Source: Chlorobaculum sp. 24CR (GTDB lineage Bacteria; Bacteroidota; Chlorobiia; Chlorobiales; Chlorobiaceae). From it: a DNA stretch of 64,000 nucleotides. The notes beneath the pieces are model-generated. The model worked only from the letters and a program-made list of their open reading frames with translations. It made no database searches and was not told the origin of the DNA. The position numbers and the translations under genes were made by a program. Of this stretch, positions 56,449 through 64,000 are shown piece by piece; the stretch's first letter is position 1; each line of letters begins with the position of its first letter. The DNA lies in NCBI RefSeq assembly GCF_004118635.1, contig NZ_SDGU01000036.1, positions 1 through 64,000 of the forward strand, in the 5' to 3' direction.

Positions 56449-57665
56449 CTCAAAAGCCTATCGCCTATCTGTGCAGCGAGTACCCGGCTATTTCGCACAC
56501 CTTCATCTACCGCGAGATCGAGTCGCTGCGCAAGGCCGGAATGACCGTCCATACGGCCTCGATCCACAGGCCGAAAAAGCTCGACCTCATGACGCCCGCC
56601 GAGCAGGAGGAGGCCGCCAACACGCTCGTGGTACTCTCGCAACCGGCAACGGCGATCATCGGAGCGCACCTGCACTGCCTCACGCGGAATCCGGGAGGAT
56701 ACTTCCGCATGGCGGCGGAGGCTTTCCGCTTGCTCTTCACCGGCCCGAAAAACCTCGTCAAGGCGGCGGCCTACTTCGCCGAAGCGGGTATTTTGCTGCG
56801 CTGGGCGCACCGGCACGGCATCACGCACATCCACGAGCACTTCGGCAACCCGACGGCGCTGGTGGCTATGCTCATGAAGCGCTACGGCACCGTCACCTTC
56901 AGCATCTCGGTGCACGGCCCCGACATCTTCTACACGGTGGACACGGCGCTCTTGCCCGACAAGGTGCGCGAAGCCTCGTTCGTGCGCTGCATCAGCCACT
57001 ACTGCCGCAGCCAGATCATGCGCATCAGCGAGGTGGAGCGCTGGAATCGCTTCCACATCGTGCGCTGCGGCATCGATCCGGAGCTGTACGCGCCGCGCCC
57101 CGAACCCGCCAACGCCGTGCCGGAGCTGCTCTGCGTCGGGCGGCTGACACCCGCCAAGGGGCAGCACATCCTCATCGAGGCCTGCGCGATGCTCGACAAA
57201 GCGGGCGTGCCGTTCCACCTGACCTTCGTGGGCGACGGCCCCGACCGCGAGTCGCTGCAAAACTATACCCGGACGAACGGTCTCGACCGCAAAGTCACCT
57301 TCACCGGCGCGCTCGGCCAGGACAAGGTGCGCGAGCACTACGACCGCGCCGATATTTTCGTGCTGGCGAGCTTCGCCGAGGGGGTGCCGGTGGTGCTCAT
57401 GGAGGCGATGGCCAAGGAGATTCCGGTCATCTCGACCCGCATCACCGGCATTCCGGAGCTGATCGAACACGAACAGGACGGCCTGCTCGCCATGCCGGGC
57501 GACCCGGAGGATCTGGCGCGACAGATCCGCACACTGCTTGAAAATCCAGCGCTTCGCAGGCAGTTTGGCAAAGCCGGACGGCAAAAAGTGATCGCGATGT
57601 ACAACCAGCACCAGAACAACGACCTCTTGGCCGAGCACTTCAAGAACGAACTGAACAACGCCTGA
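56445..57665 (+). CDS. Glycosyltransferase family 1 (colanic-acid WcaL-like)
   Basis: 406 residues. IAYLCSEYPAISHTFIYREIESLRKAGM is the usual opening of the WcaL/KfoC-like GT4 group. Also HEHFGNPTALVAML, FSISVHGPDIFYTVD, LLCVGRLTPAKGQHILIEACAML, LTFVGDGPDRESLQNY and FAEGVPVVLMEAMAKEIPVISTRITGIPELIEHEQDG, the last being the classical E-x7-E region. Overlaps its neighbours by 4 bp and 1 bp. Confidence 0.94.
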   Translation: MTQKPIAYLCSEYPAISHTFIYREIESLRKAGMTVHTASIHRPKKLDLMTPAEQEEAANTLVVLSQPATAIIGAHLHCLTRNPGGYFRMAAEAFRLLFTGPKNLVKAAAYFAEAGILLRWAHRHGITHIHEHFGNPTALVAMLMKRYGTVTFSISVHGPDIFYTVDTALLPDKVREASFVRCISHYCRSQIMRISEVERWNRFHIVRCGIDPELYAPRPEPANAVPELLCVGRLTPAKGQHILIEACAMLDKAGVPFHLTFVGDGPDRESLQNYTRTNGLDRKVTFTGALGQDKVREHYDRADIFVLASFAEGVPVVLMEAMAKEIPVISTRITGIPELIEHEQDGLLAMPGDPEDLARQIRTLLENPALRRQFGKAGRQKVIAMYNQHQNNDLLAEHFKNELNNA

Positions 57666-58867
57666 TGCACTTCATCGTCTTCACTGTCACTCTGCTGGTC
57701 ATTCTGCTTTCGATTCCGGCGCTCTACCTCATAATAGTCACCATCGCCGCGTACCTCTTCCGGAAAGAGGAGCTGGCGGCAAACCGGATGTTCGAGATCG
57801 GCGTACTCATCCCGGCGCACAACGAGGAGGCGGGCATCGCGGGCACCATCGAGAGTATCAAGGCGGGCAACTATCCGGCGGAGAACGTCAAAATCTTCGT
57901 CATCGCCGACAACTGCGACGACAACACCGCCGAGGTGGCGCGGAACGCGGGCGCGACGGTGGTCGAGCGAACCAATCTGCAAAACCGGGGAAAAGGGCAG
58001 GCGCTCGACTGGTTCCTCAAGAGAAACAAGGCGCTGTACGACGGCCTTGATGTCATCACCATCATCGACGCCGACGTCCGCGCCGACCGCAACTACCTGC
58101 GGGAAGTGAGCCTGTCGTTCAGCCAGCCGGGCATTCAGGCGTTGCAAGGCTACAACGGCGTCAGCAACCCCGATGCGGGTTGGCGGCCCGGACTGCTCGA
58201 CGCGGCCTTCAACGTCTTCAACCACCTGCGCATGGCCGGGCCGTTCCAGCTCTCCGGGACCTGCGCGCTCAAGGGCAACGGCATGGCGTTCGACAAATTC
58301 CTGCTCGAGGAGACCGGCTGGCCCTGCCACTCGATCGTGGAGGACATGGAGTTCAGCTTCCTGTTGCTCATGAACGAGATCAGCGTCCACTACAACCCGG
58401 ACGCCATCGTGCGAAGCGAGATGGTCACGTCGGGCGACAGTGCGTCGAGCCAGCGCAGCCGCTGGGAGAGCGGGCGCTTCAAGCTGGTCGGCCAGATGGC
58501 GCTACCGCTGCTCAGGCTCTTCTTCAGCACCGGTCAGATCCGCTACCTCGTCTCTTTCGCCGAACTGACCGTGCCGCCGCTCTCGCTGCTGGTGCTCCTC
58601 TTCGCCGTAACCTCGCTTTTGTCGCTGATCTTTCTCGACAGAGCATGGATGCTGCCCATCGCCGCATGGTGGGCCATACTCCTCTTCTACGTGGTGTCGG
58701 GCCAAATCCAGCGCCACGCTGGACTCCACACCTGGCGCGTCCTCGTCGCCGCCCCCCTCTACATCCTCTGGAAAATCCCGCTCTACCTCGCAATGGCAAT
58801 CCGCAAAAAAAGCGACGCCTGGGTGAGGACGAAACGGGAGAACGAAAGTTCAGCGCCGGAGAAGTAA
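57665..58867 (+). CDS. Membrane glycosyltransferase family 2 (processive, cellulose-synthase-like)
   Basis: 400 residues. N-terminal hydrophobic anchor (IVFTVTLLVILLSIPALYLIIV), catalytic part with ILIPAHNEEAGIAGTIESIKAGNYP, VIADNCDDNTAEVARNAGA and IIDADVRAD. HSIVEDMEFSFLLLMNE and SSQRSRWESGRFKLVG carry the ED and QxxRW-type motifs. Three C-terminal membrane helices follow. The QxxRW motif reads QRSRW. This is the last gene of the polysaccharide locus; no terminator is evident in the 221 bp that follow. Confidence 0.93.
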   Translation: MHFIVFTVTLLVILLSIPALYLIIVTIAAYLFRKEELAANRMFEIGVLIPAHNEEAGIAGTIESIKAGNYPAENVKIFVIADNCDDNTAEVARNAGATVVERTNLQNRGKGQALDWFLKRNKALYDGLDVITIIDADVRADRNYLREVSLSFSQPGIQALQGYNGVSNPDAGWRPGLLDAAFNVFNHLRMAGPFQLSGTCALKGNGMAFDKFLLEETGWPCHSIVEDMEFSFLLLMNEISVHYNPDAIVRSEMVTSGDSASSQRSRWESGRFKLVGQMALPLLRLFFSTGQIRYLVSFAELTVPPLSLLVLLFAVTSLLSLIFLDRAWMLPIAAWWAILLFYVVSGQIQRHAGLHTWRVLVAAPLYILWKIPLYLAMAIRKKSDAWVRTKRENESSAPEK

Positions 58868-59088
58868 CCGCCATTGACGCGGAAACACCCCGGCTCTGAA
58901 ACTCCCCACCTCATCCGCCAAACCCGGTCGGAACGATACTCACGCAATCATTGGTAAAGATGAATACGTTCGCGATGTATGTTGATACGTTTTGAATGAG
59001 AATTGCAGAATATCTATGAGGAAATAAATAACAGAAGATAAAAAACACGCAAGAATTTTACTTTTTTATTTCCTCCCAACACAAACAA

Positions 59089-60240
59089 TCACTCATCTTC
59101 GTCTTCATCAGCCACAGAACCCGGATCTGACCCGTTTGAGTCCATGTAGTTAAATTCTATCTTGCTCCATCGAATAATCTCATCCAACACGTCATGCACA
59201 TGACCTGATTTTACTACCTCTTCAAAGATAGAGAGCAAAACGGGGATATTAATAATTTCCTCTATAGAATCCATGTATTTCCTTACCACAGAATCTACTG
59301 CATACTGCTCTCGCGCCCCAGCCTCAAGCCGATCTCTTATATCAGAAATTGACATATTCGTCTTGACTACAAACGAGATTGGATACCGTTCTATTTTGTC
59401 AATATCCAGAAAATATTTTTTCACATCAAGCGTCTCCGTGACTTGAAAAAATCGACCGAGAGGCTTCATAACAAAGTCTATGCCGCCATCGTTCGCGTTC
59501 GTACGACCAGTCTTGTAAAGTCGCAATCTCTCCGGGCTCACACTTTGCGCCGTACTTCCGATATAGATAATATCCTCTGCATAGAAGGATCGCAATACCG
59601 AATAGCTGACGATTTCAAAAAGACGTGCGTCCCTCTCCGGAGCGATAAGACTGCGAATAAATACAATAAGAGAATCATCTTGCCTCTCCGGCGCTTTTTT
59701 AAGAAGTTCGCAATCTGTTATAAACTGTTCAAACGATTGGCGCTTCGTCTCAGCGTATTCCCGAATAATATCAAGAACAGAGTGAGCGATATTATACCTT
59801 CTGCCAGAAACCTCTACCTGAAGCAAACTTTCATTGATCCAATACTTTTGAAGATCGACTTTTCGAAGTATGGGCCTACGATCATCATCAGGATAGTATT
59901 TATGAAACTCATCATTAGCTCTATTGTTCAGCGCATGGTTTTGTAACTTCTGACCAAATGGGAGTTCTCGTATACGCTTTAACAGCGGAGTAAAATCTGC
60001 CCCCGGATACTTGTCATAGCCCGAATTTTTATCGAAACCTTGCTGAATATAATCTTCTATAAGTACATACAGAGCATACAGGTTAGCAAAACTGCTGCGA
60101 GACTTTGATCCACGGTTTGCCGATCGGGTTTTCTGATTGATATAACCCAGCATCGGACTCAAATCAAATACCGTCTTGGCACTGTCGCCAAAATGGTTTT
60201 CAAGAACGGCGAGAATCGTTTCCGTAAACGGATGTATCAT
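59089..60240 (-). CDS. Type II restriction endonuclease (putative), partner of the YhdJ-like methyltransferase
   Basis: 383 residues. A PD-(D/E)xK-like core can be read in TNANDGGIDFVMKPLGRFFQVTET (Asp in GGID, then Q-V-T after a hydrophobic strand). It is preceded by ARLFEIVSYSVLRSFYAEDIIYIG, a helix with the conserved Glu. Acidic C-terminal tail DEDEDE. Its start overlaps the methyltransferase gene by 41 bp, the classic layout of a modification-restriction operon. The name of the family is not known to me; the call depends on the motif and the pairing. AT-rich, probably acquired. Confidence 0.78.
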   Translation of the reverse strand: MIHPFTETILAVLENHFGDSAKTVFDLSPMLGYINQKTRSANRGSKSRSSFANLYALYVLIEDYIQQGFDKNSGYDKYPGADFTPLLKRIRELPFGQKLQNHALNNRANDEFHKYYPDDDRRPILRKVDLQKYWINESLLQVEVSGRRYNIAHSVLDIIREYAETKRQSFEQFITDCELLKKAPERQDDSLIVFIRSLIAPERDARLFEIVSYSVLRSFYAEDIIYIGSTAQSVSPERLRLYKTGRTNANDGGIDFVMKPLGRFFQVTETLDVKKYFLDIDKIERYPISFVVKTNMSISDIRDRLEAGAREQYAVDSVVRKYMDSIEEIINIPVLLSIFEEVVKSGHVHDVLDEIIRWSKIEFNYMDSNGSDPGSVADEDEDE

Positions 60241-61102
60241 GATTTTTCTCGAACAGGGTTAAATTTTCGAGTTGAGCAGAAGCAGATGTTTCATAAGATT
60301 TTGGCGGACGATGCAGAAGCTCTCCTTTGTACTCTCTTGCAATTTCGAGACGTCGGATACCAATTTTAACATAAGCCTCTTCAATCTCTATACCCACGAA
60401 ATGGCGATTATGCTTTTGCGCCACAACCCCTGTCGTGAATGTTCCCGAAAATGGATCGAGCACCAGATCGCCCGGATTAGAACTCGCAAGAATGATTCTT
60501 TCAAGCAGGGCAATAGGCTTCTGTGTCGGATGCTCTTCATACTCCGGCATGCGGTACCGTACACGAGGAATGTTCCACACATTGCCGGGCACCTTCATGC
60601 TGTTGTATGGCGTCGGAACAGCTTTTCTGTAATCGATAAGCTTGCGGGTCGCACCGGTCTTTGCTTCTACCAGAATATCATCTGCGTTGAAAGTATATTC
60701 ATTCGGATTTTTCACGCAGTGAAGAATTGGCTCATAGAGAGAGCCAAAATAACGCTTTGCCTGAACTCCAGAACTATCGTAACTCCATACAATTCGAGAC
60801 AATACCGTAAGGCGCTTTCGGATAAAAATATCGAGAAATGGCATACTTTGTGTTGCTGCCATCAGATAAAATGAACCGTCCGGCGCCAGTTTGTCAATGC
60901 AAAGCGAAATCCAGCGATAGCACCAATCCAAATACTTTTCGTCTGACTCCCACCGGTCTTTACGTCCATTAAAATTCTTGCCGATGTTATATGGAGGATC
61001 AGCAAAAATGAGGCTGACGCTTCCATCGGGAATTTCCGATGCAAGAACATCCATAGCGTCGCCCATTATAATCGTCATTCCATTGTTTTGATATCGCCCC
61101 AT
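60200..61102 (-). CDS. DNA adenine N6-methyltransferase, YhdJ-like (beta class)
   Basis: 300 residues from the ATG at 61102, with AAGAAG just upstream; the frame is open a further 29 codons (containing CDCFDYPALVFC) but without an ATG. Motif IV DPPYNIG at the start of the fold and motif I DPFSGTFTTG near the end give the beta-class order. The segments SRIVWSYDSSGVQAKRYFGS, DILVEAKTGATRKLIDYRK and HPTQKPIALLERIILASSNPGD match YhdJ of E. coli closely as I remember it. YhdJ methylates ATGCAT. Here, unlike E. coli, a putative endonuclease gene overlaps it. Confidence 0.9.
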   Translation of the reverse strand: MGRYQNNGMTIIMGDAMDVLASEIPDGSVSLIFADPPYNIGKNFNGRKDRWESDEKYLDWCYRWISLCIDKLAPDGSFYLMAATQSMPFLDIFIRKRLTVLSRIVWSYDSSGVQAKRYFGSLYEPILHCVKNPNEYTFNADDILVEAKTGATRKLIDYRKAVPTPYNSMKVPGNVWNIPRVRYRMPEYEEHPTQKPIALLERIILASSNPGDLVLDPFSGTFTTGVVAQKHNRHFVGIEIEEAYVKIGIRRLEIAREYKGELLHRPPKSYETSASAQLENLTLFEKNHDTSVYGNDSRRS

Positions 61103-61359
61103 ACTCTTCTTTTCCTGAGGGCAGAACACCAGCGCAGGATAATCAAAGCAGTCACACTCCTTGCTGGCGAACAGCCATTTTAAGACCAAATCCGTTTAAA
61201 AAACTCTTCATACCTGACAGCAATGTACTTTTTCCACAGAAAATAACCGCACTTCATTCTCTTCGACCCGCACCTATCATCCGGATTCTCCTGTTCTGCA
61301 ATGCCCGAACCCGCGAGCATGGCATCACTTGACAGTAATCGGCGATAACGGAAAAATCG

Positions 61360-61370
61360 CCCCCCCCCCC
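61360..61370. repeat. Homopolymeric C11 tract
   Basis: Eleven consecutive C on the plus strand (G11 on the minus strand), four bases beyond the acetyltransferase stop codon and about 260 bp upstream of the methyltransferase start on the same strand. Such runs change length by slippage and are common near phase-variable modification genes. Confidence 0.85.
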
Positions 61371-61373
61371 TCT

Positions 61374-62225
61374 TCACCCCAAACTCTTGTACCACACGTT
61401 CATGCTTTCGATGCCGCCGGAGATGTTGGTGTTGTTGATGAGTGTGCCGCTGAAGCGGTAGCCCGCTTTGGCGAAAGTAATGTTCATGCCGGGCGACATC
61501 GCACGGGCGATGGTAAAAGCGGTGCGCATCCCTTTCTGCCGCATCGCCGCTTCCATCTCGGCGAGCAGGTGCAGGGCGAGGTTGCGGCCCCGGAGCTCGG
61601 GAAGCGTGGCGAAGTCGGTCATTTCGACGTTCAGGCCGTCGAGGTCCATCTCCGAGGAGGCCAGCGCGACGAGACGCCCCCCCTGTTGTGCATCCTCGAT
61701 GCCAAAGTAGTCGATGTGACTCTCCATCGTTTCGAGCAGCCAGGCCGGATCGTGGATCGGGAAGGGATAGGTCGGAAACACTTCGCGGTAAATTGCCGCC
61801 ATCTCATCGACGTCGCCCGGCGTGCAGGCGCGGAGCGTGAACTCCGCCGGAAGCGGCGGTGGCGCGGAAGCGGGCCTCGTGGAGGCCAGCCCGATGATGC
61901 GGGCGATTTCGGCGGCCTCCGGCGATTCGGCGCGGGCGGGATCGAGGTAGCGCGCCAGAAAGAGCGCCTCCGTTTCTCCGCGATAAAAGCCCGGCACGGA
62001 GGCTTCGAGCCGGTAGCCATTCGCGACAAACTCCCGTTCCGAACCTCTCGGCAGCTTGGCGAAAATCTTGGTGTAACCCTTTTCGCTGGCAAGCGCGTCG
62101 AGCTGGGCTGGCAGCGCCACCGGATCAGCCTCACCCGTTTTCATGAGATAGATGCGGCTGCTGAACGGCCCATGCTGCAAAAGCGCGCCGAAGCGGGTTT
62201 CGATGATGTCGGGCGTAGAGGTCAT
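61374..62225 (-). CDS. ablB: GNAT acetyltransferase, beta-lysine N6-acetyltransferase-like (AblB)
   Basis: 283 residues from the ATG at 62225, which overlaps the symporter stop by 4 bp. GNAT fold with [61 protein letters not shown]; the acetyl-CoA loop is RGRNLA. The end, [14 protein letters not shown], is characteristic of AblB proteins, which acetylate beta-lysine to N-epsilon-acetyl-beta-lysine, an osmolyte. The context supports this: a symporter in between and a probable lysine 2,3-aminomutase upstream. Identity rests on the C-terminal motif and context. Confidence 0.75.
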   Translation of the reverse strand: MTSTPDIIETRFGALLQHGPFSSRIYLMKTGEADPVALPAQLDALASEKGYTKIFAKLPRGSEREFVANGYRLEASVPGFYRGETEALFLARYLDPARAESPEAAEIARIIGLASTRPASAPPPLPAEFTLRACTPGDVDEMAAIYREVFPTYPFPIHDPAWLLETMESHIDYFGIEDAQQGGRLVALASSEMDLDGLNVEMTDFATLPELRGRNLALHLLAEMEAAMRQKGMRTAFTIARAMSPGMNITFAKAGYRFSGTLINNTNISGGIESMNVWYKSLG

Positions 62226-63685
62226 GGTTCGAGGATTGACGAGGCGCACCCGGCGCGCTCACGTTGTGGAAAAAACAGCGAGCCGCCGGTGTAGAGCAGC
62301 GCCGAAAAGACGATACCGTACAACGTGGGATCGAGGCCGAGCGCGGCGAGCGGCGGCGGAAGCGTGACGAGCCCGGAGAGCAGAAGCAGCGTGAGCGCGC
62401 CCCCGCCCGCCATACCGAACAGCGCACCCACGGACGAGCCGCGCCGCCAGAACAGCGCGCCGAGCGTCGGGATGAACAGGCCGGAAACCATGAAGGAGTA
62501 GGCCTGCAAAATGGCGTCGAGCACGGTGGTGAAACGGATGGCGAGCAGTACTGACGCCGCGCCGACGAGCAGCGTCACGATCATAGAAATCCAGAGGCCA
62601 AGGCTCCCCTGCTGCCAGCCGCGAAGCACGGAGCGGAACAGGAGGTCGTTGGTGAAGTTGCCCGACGCGGCCATCATGCAACTGTCCGCCGTGGACATGA
62701 TGGCCGAAAAGTAGGCCGCGACCACAATGCCGGTCACCCCGACAGGCAGCACCTGGCTGATGAGCATCGGCATCGCCTGCTCCGGCTCGGCCTCGGGGAA
62801 CACCACGCGGGCGCACATGCCAAGGAACACGCCGGTGAAGGCCATGATCGGGTACTCGAAAATACCGGCGATGTACCACGCCTTTTTAGCCTCCCGCTCG
62901 TCGCGGCAGGCGTAAACTCGCTGGTAGAGCGTCATGCCGACAAACCAGATCGGCACGATGGTAATCATCCAGTTGATGAAGGTCGCCGGTTCGATGGAGG
63001 TCAGGCTGAAGTGCGACGGTGGCAGCGCCGCGACGAGCGCACCGAATCCGCCGATCTTGACGAGCGTCACCGGAATGGTGACCAGCATCAACCCGGCAAG
63101 CAGAACGATCCACTGCACCGTGTCGGTGTAGATCACCGCCTTCAAGCCGCCGATCATGGTGTAGAGCACCGTAACCAGGGCGATGATGAGCAGGGCGAAG
63201 CTCACCTGCTCCATGCCGAACGGATTGGTTTGCAGAATCGTGGCCGAGGCGAGCTTGGCGCCGGCCAGCATCTGCGCGGCGGTGAAGCCCAGATAGCCGA
63301 TGCCGGAAATCAGAGCGGCCAGCACCGCCACGCGCCGGTCATACCGGTAGCGCAGGAAGTCGGGATAGGTCATGAAGCCCTGCTCGCGGTCGATCTTCTT
63401 GAGGCGCGGAATCAGCAAAACCGCCGAGAGCCAGGCCCCGACAAGCCCCGTGAAAAGCAGCCAGCTTCCGGCAAGACCCATCAGAAAACCCACGCCGCCA
63501 AGACCGATCGAAAATCCTCCCCCCACATCGGTCGCCACAATCGACAGCCCGACATGGGACGGCGCGATGTCCCGCCCGCCGACGTAGTAATCCTCGGCGT
63601 CGCCATTACGCCTGAAGTGATAGACGCCGACGCCAAGAATCACCGTCATGTACACACCGAAAATCAGATAGTCGATTCCGTCCAT
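62222..63685 (-). CDS. Sodium:solute symporter (SSS family)
   Basis: 487 residues, 12-13 hydrophobic segments. [57 protein letters not shown] and [14 protein letters not shown] agree with the PutP/PanF/SglT family and its Na+ site (SxxxS-like in helix 8). The substrate is not predictable from sequence alone. It overlaps the AblB-like gene by 4 bp and follows a lysine-aminomutase-like gene, so uptake of a compatible solute, lysine or its derivative is a reasonable inference. Confidence 0.92.
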   Translation of the reverse strand: MDGIDYLIFGVYMTVILGVGVYHFRRNGDAEDYYVGGRDIAPSHVGLSIVATDVGGGFSIGLGGVGFLMGLAGSWLLFTGLVGAWLSAVLLIPRLKKIDREQGFMTYPDFLRYRYDRRVAVLAALISGIGYLGFTAAQMLAGAKLASATILQTNPFGMEQVSFALLIIALVTVLYTMIGGLKAVIYTDTVQWIVLLAGLMLVTIPVTLVKIGGFGALVAALPPSHFSLTSIEPATFINWMITIVPIWFVGMTLYQRVYACRDEREAKKAWYIAGIFEYPIMAFTGVFLGMCARVVFPEAEPEQAMPMLISQVLPVGVTGIVVAAYFSAIMSTADSCMMAASGNFTNDLLFRSVLRGWQQGSLGLWISMIVTLLVGAASVLLAIRFTTVLDAILQAYSFMVSGLFIPTLGALFWRRGSSVGALFGMAGGGALTLLLLSGLVTLPPPLAALGLDPTLYGIVFSALLYTGGSLFFPQRERAGCASSILEP

Positions 63686-63762
63686 AACGAGACGCTTTTA
63701 TTCATTGTCGTGACGAATTCGAGCACAAGGCCTCCAGAACGCAGAAAGCGGTTTTACATTCA

Positions 63763-63829
63763 GAAGGGTTTCAACCCTTCGGACATTCAGAACTCTTACA
63801 TTCACATTGCCCCGGCTTTCAAGCCGGGG
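63763..63829. repeat. Two GC-rich palindromes upstream of the symporter
   Basis: GAAGGGTTTCAACCCTTC at 63763-63780 and CCCCGGCTTTCAAGCCGGGG at 63810-63829, each nearly perfect with a short loop, within the 188-bp gap between the symporter and the aminomutase tail. The second resembles a hairpin in the MITE-like unit at 30.2 kb. Confidence 0.7.
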
Positions 63830-63873
63830 GAGGGGTTCCAGGCACCGCACAACACATAAATGAAGAGGCCTCC

Positions 63874-64000
63874 TCACGCCTCCTGCGCCTCCCCCTTCCG
63901 CCTTTTGTGCCGTGCGTTCGAGGCCGGAATGAGCGAAATGGTCTGGTCATGGTCGGCAAGAAGCTGCTCGATGCCGATGGCCTTCGACTGCTCGGCGTCA
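63874..64000 (-). CDS. Partial CDS, probable lysine 2,3-aminomutase (C-terminal end)
   Basis: Cut by the window end. The 41 visible codons read [14 protein letters not shown], then [15 protein letters not shown] and a charged tail KGEAQEA before TGA at 63876-63874. The [11 protein letters not shown] type of ending is what I recall for KamA/AblA proteins, and the following genes (symporter, AblB-like) fit an abl operon. The catalytic radical-SAM part is outside the window, so this remains a moderate call. Confidence 0.5.
   Translation of the reverse strand, partial: DAEQSKAIGIEQLLADHDQTISLIPASNARHKRRKGEAQEA

Noticed and set aside
60200-61189. Longer methyltransferase start at 61189
   Set aside because: Begins with TTG without a ribosome site; the ATG at 61102 has AAGAAG upstream and YhdJ-like proteins start near there.
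61180-61395. 71-codon minus-strand ORF containing the G tract
   Set aside because: Starts inside the acetyltransferase gene, no ribosome site or family; mentioned only because the tract lies in it.

Overview
The window is chromosomal DNA of a green sulfur bacterium, most likely a Chlorobaculum close to C. tepidum. Three things point there. The tmRNA encodes the tag ADDYSYAMAA. Two adjacent genes encode [2Fe-2S] chlorosome envelope proteins of the CsmI/CsmJ/CsmX family, and a CrtH-type carotenoid isomerase lies nearby. The core DNA is GC-rich, with AT-richer accessory islands between. Most gene names rest on motifs read directly from the translations; no database search was possible.

Layout. 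0-1 kb: an unassigned accessory gene. 1-14.3 kb: housekeeping genes, mostly on the minus strand (recQ behind a NusG/UpxY-type antiterminator, a YdcF-like protein, two Nudix hydrolases, a lipoprotein, ssrA, yqgE, bcp, an MscS channel, a PhoR/PhoB-like pair, an OppD-like ATPase). 14.3-16.8 kb: an AT-rich island with palindromic repeats, an orphan antitoxin, an unrecognised two-gene operon and a MOSC-domain remnant. 16.8-29.7 kb: conserved core on the plus strand (mfd, two chlorosome ferredoxin-like proteins, alanine dehydrogenase, an ECF sigma factor with its zinc anti-sigma factor, an ArsR regulator, hsp20, dnaK), with crtH on the minus strand. 29.7-31.3 kb: a decayed zone with a twice-frameshifted redox-protein pseudogene, a 145-bp MITE-like element and several hairpins. 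31.3-58.9 kb: one long plus-strand exopolysaccharide locus. 59-61.2 kb: a type II restriction-modification pair. 61.4-64 kb: a sodium:solute symporter, a beta-lysine acetyltransferase-like gene and the tail of a probable lysine 2,3-aminomutase, read as a compatible-solute (N-epsilon-acetyl-beta-lysine) operon.

The most distinctive part is the head of the exopolysaccharide locus (31.3-40.1 kb). A receiver/PAS/histidine kinase overlaps a receiver/PAS/SpoIIE-type phosphatase. These are followed, in an almost unbroken chain of 1-8 bp gaps or ATGA overlaps, by polysaccharide initiation enzymes interleaved with three STAS proteins and one RsbW-like HATPase. This looks like a complete phosphorelay-driven partner switch built into a polysaccharide operon, with no sigma factor beside it. 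The third STAS protein has Glu-Glu where its sister has the phosphorylatable Ser-Ser. It also sits between two perfect 52-bp copies of the end of the HATPase gene. The only canonical sugar-phosphate transferase is flanked by two fusion proteins that each carry a catalytically degenerate copy of the same domain. The Wzc-like protein also has a broken Walker A motif. The rest of the locus (40-58.9 kb) supplies glycosyltransferases, acyltransferases, a Wza-like exporter, a Wzx flippase, a Wzy/ligase-like protein, a VanZ-family protein and a radical SAM/SPASM enzyme.
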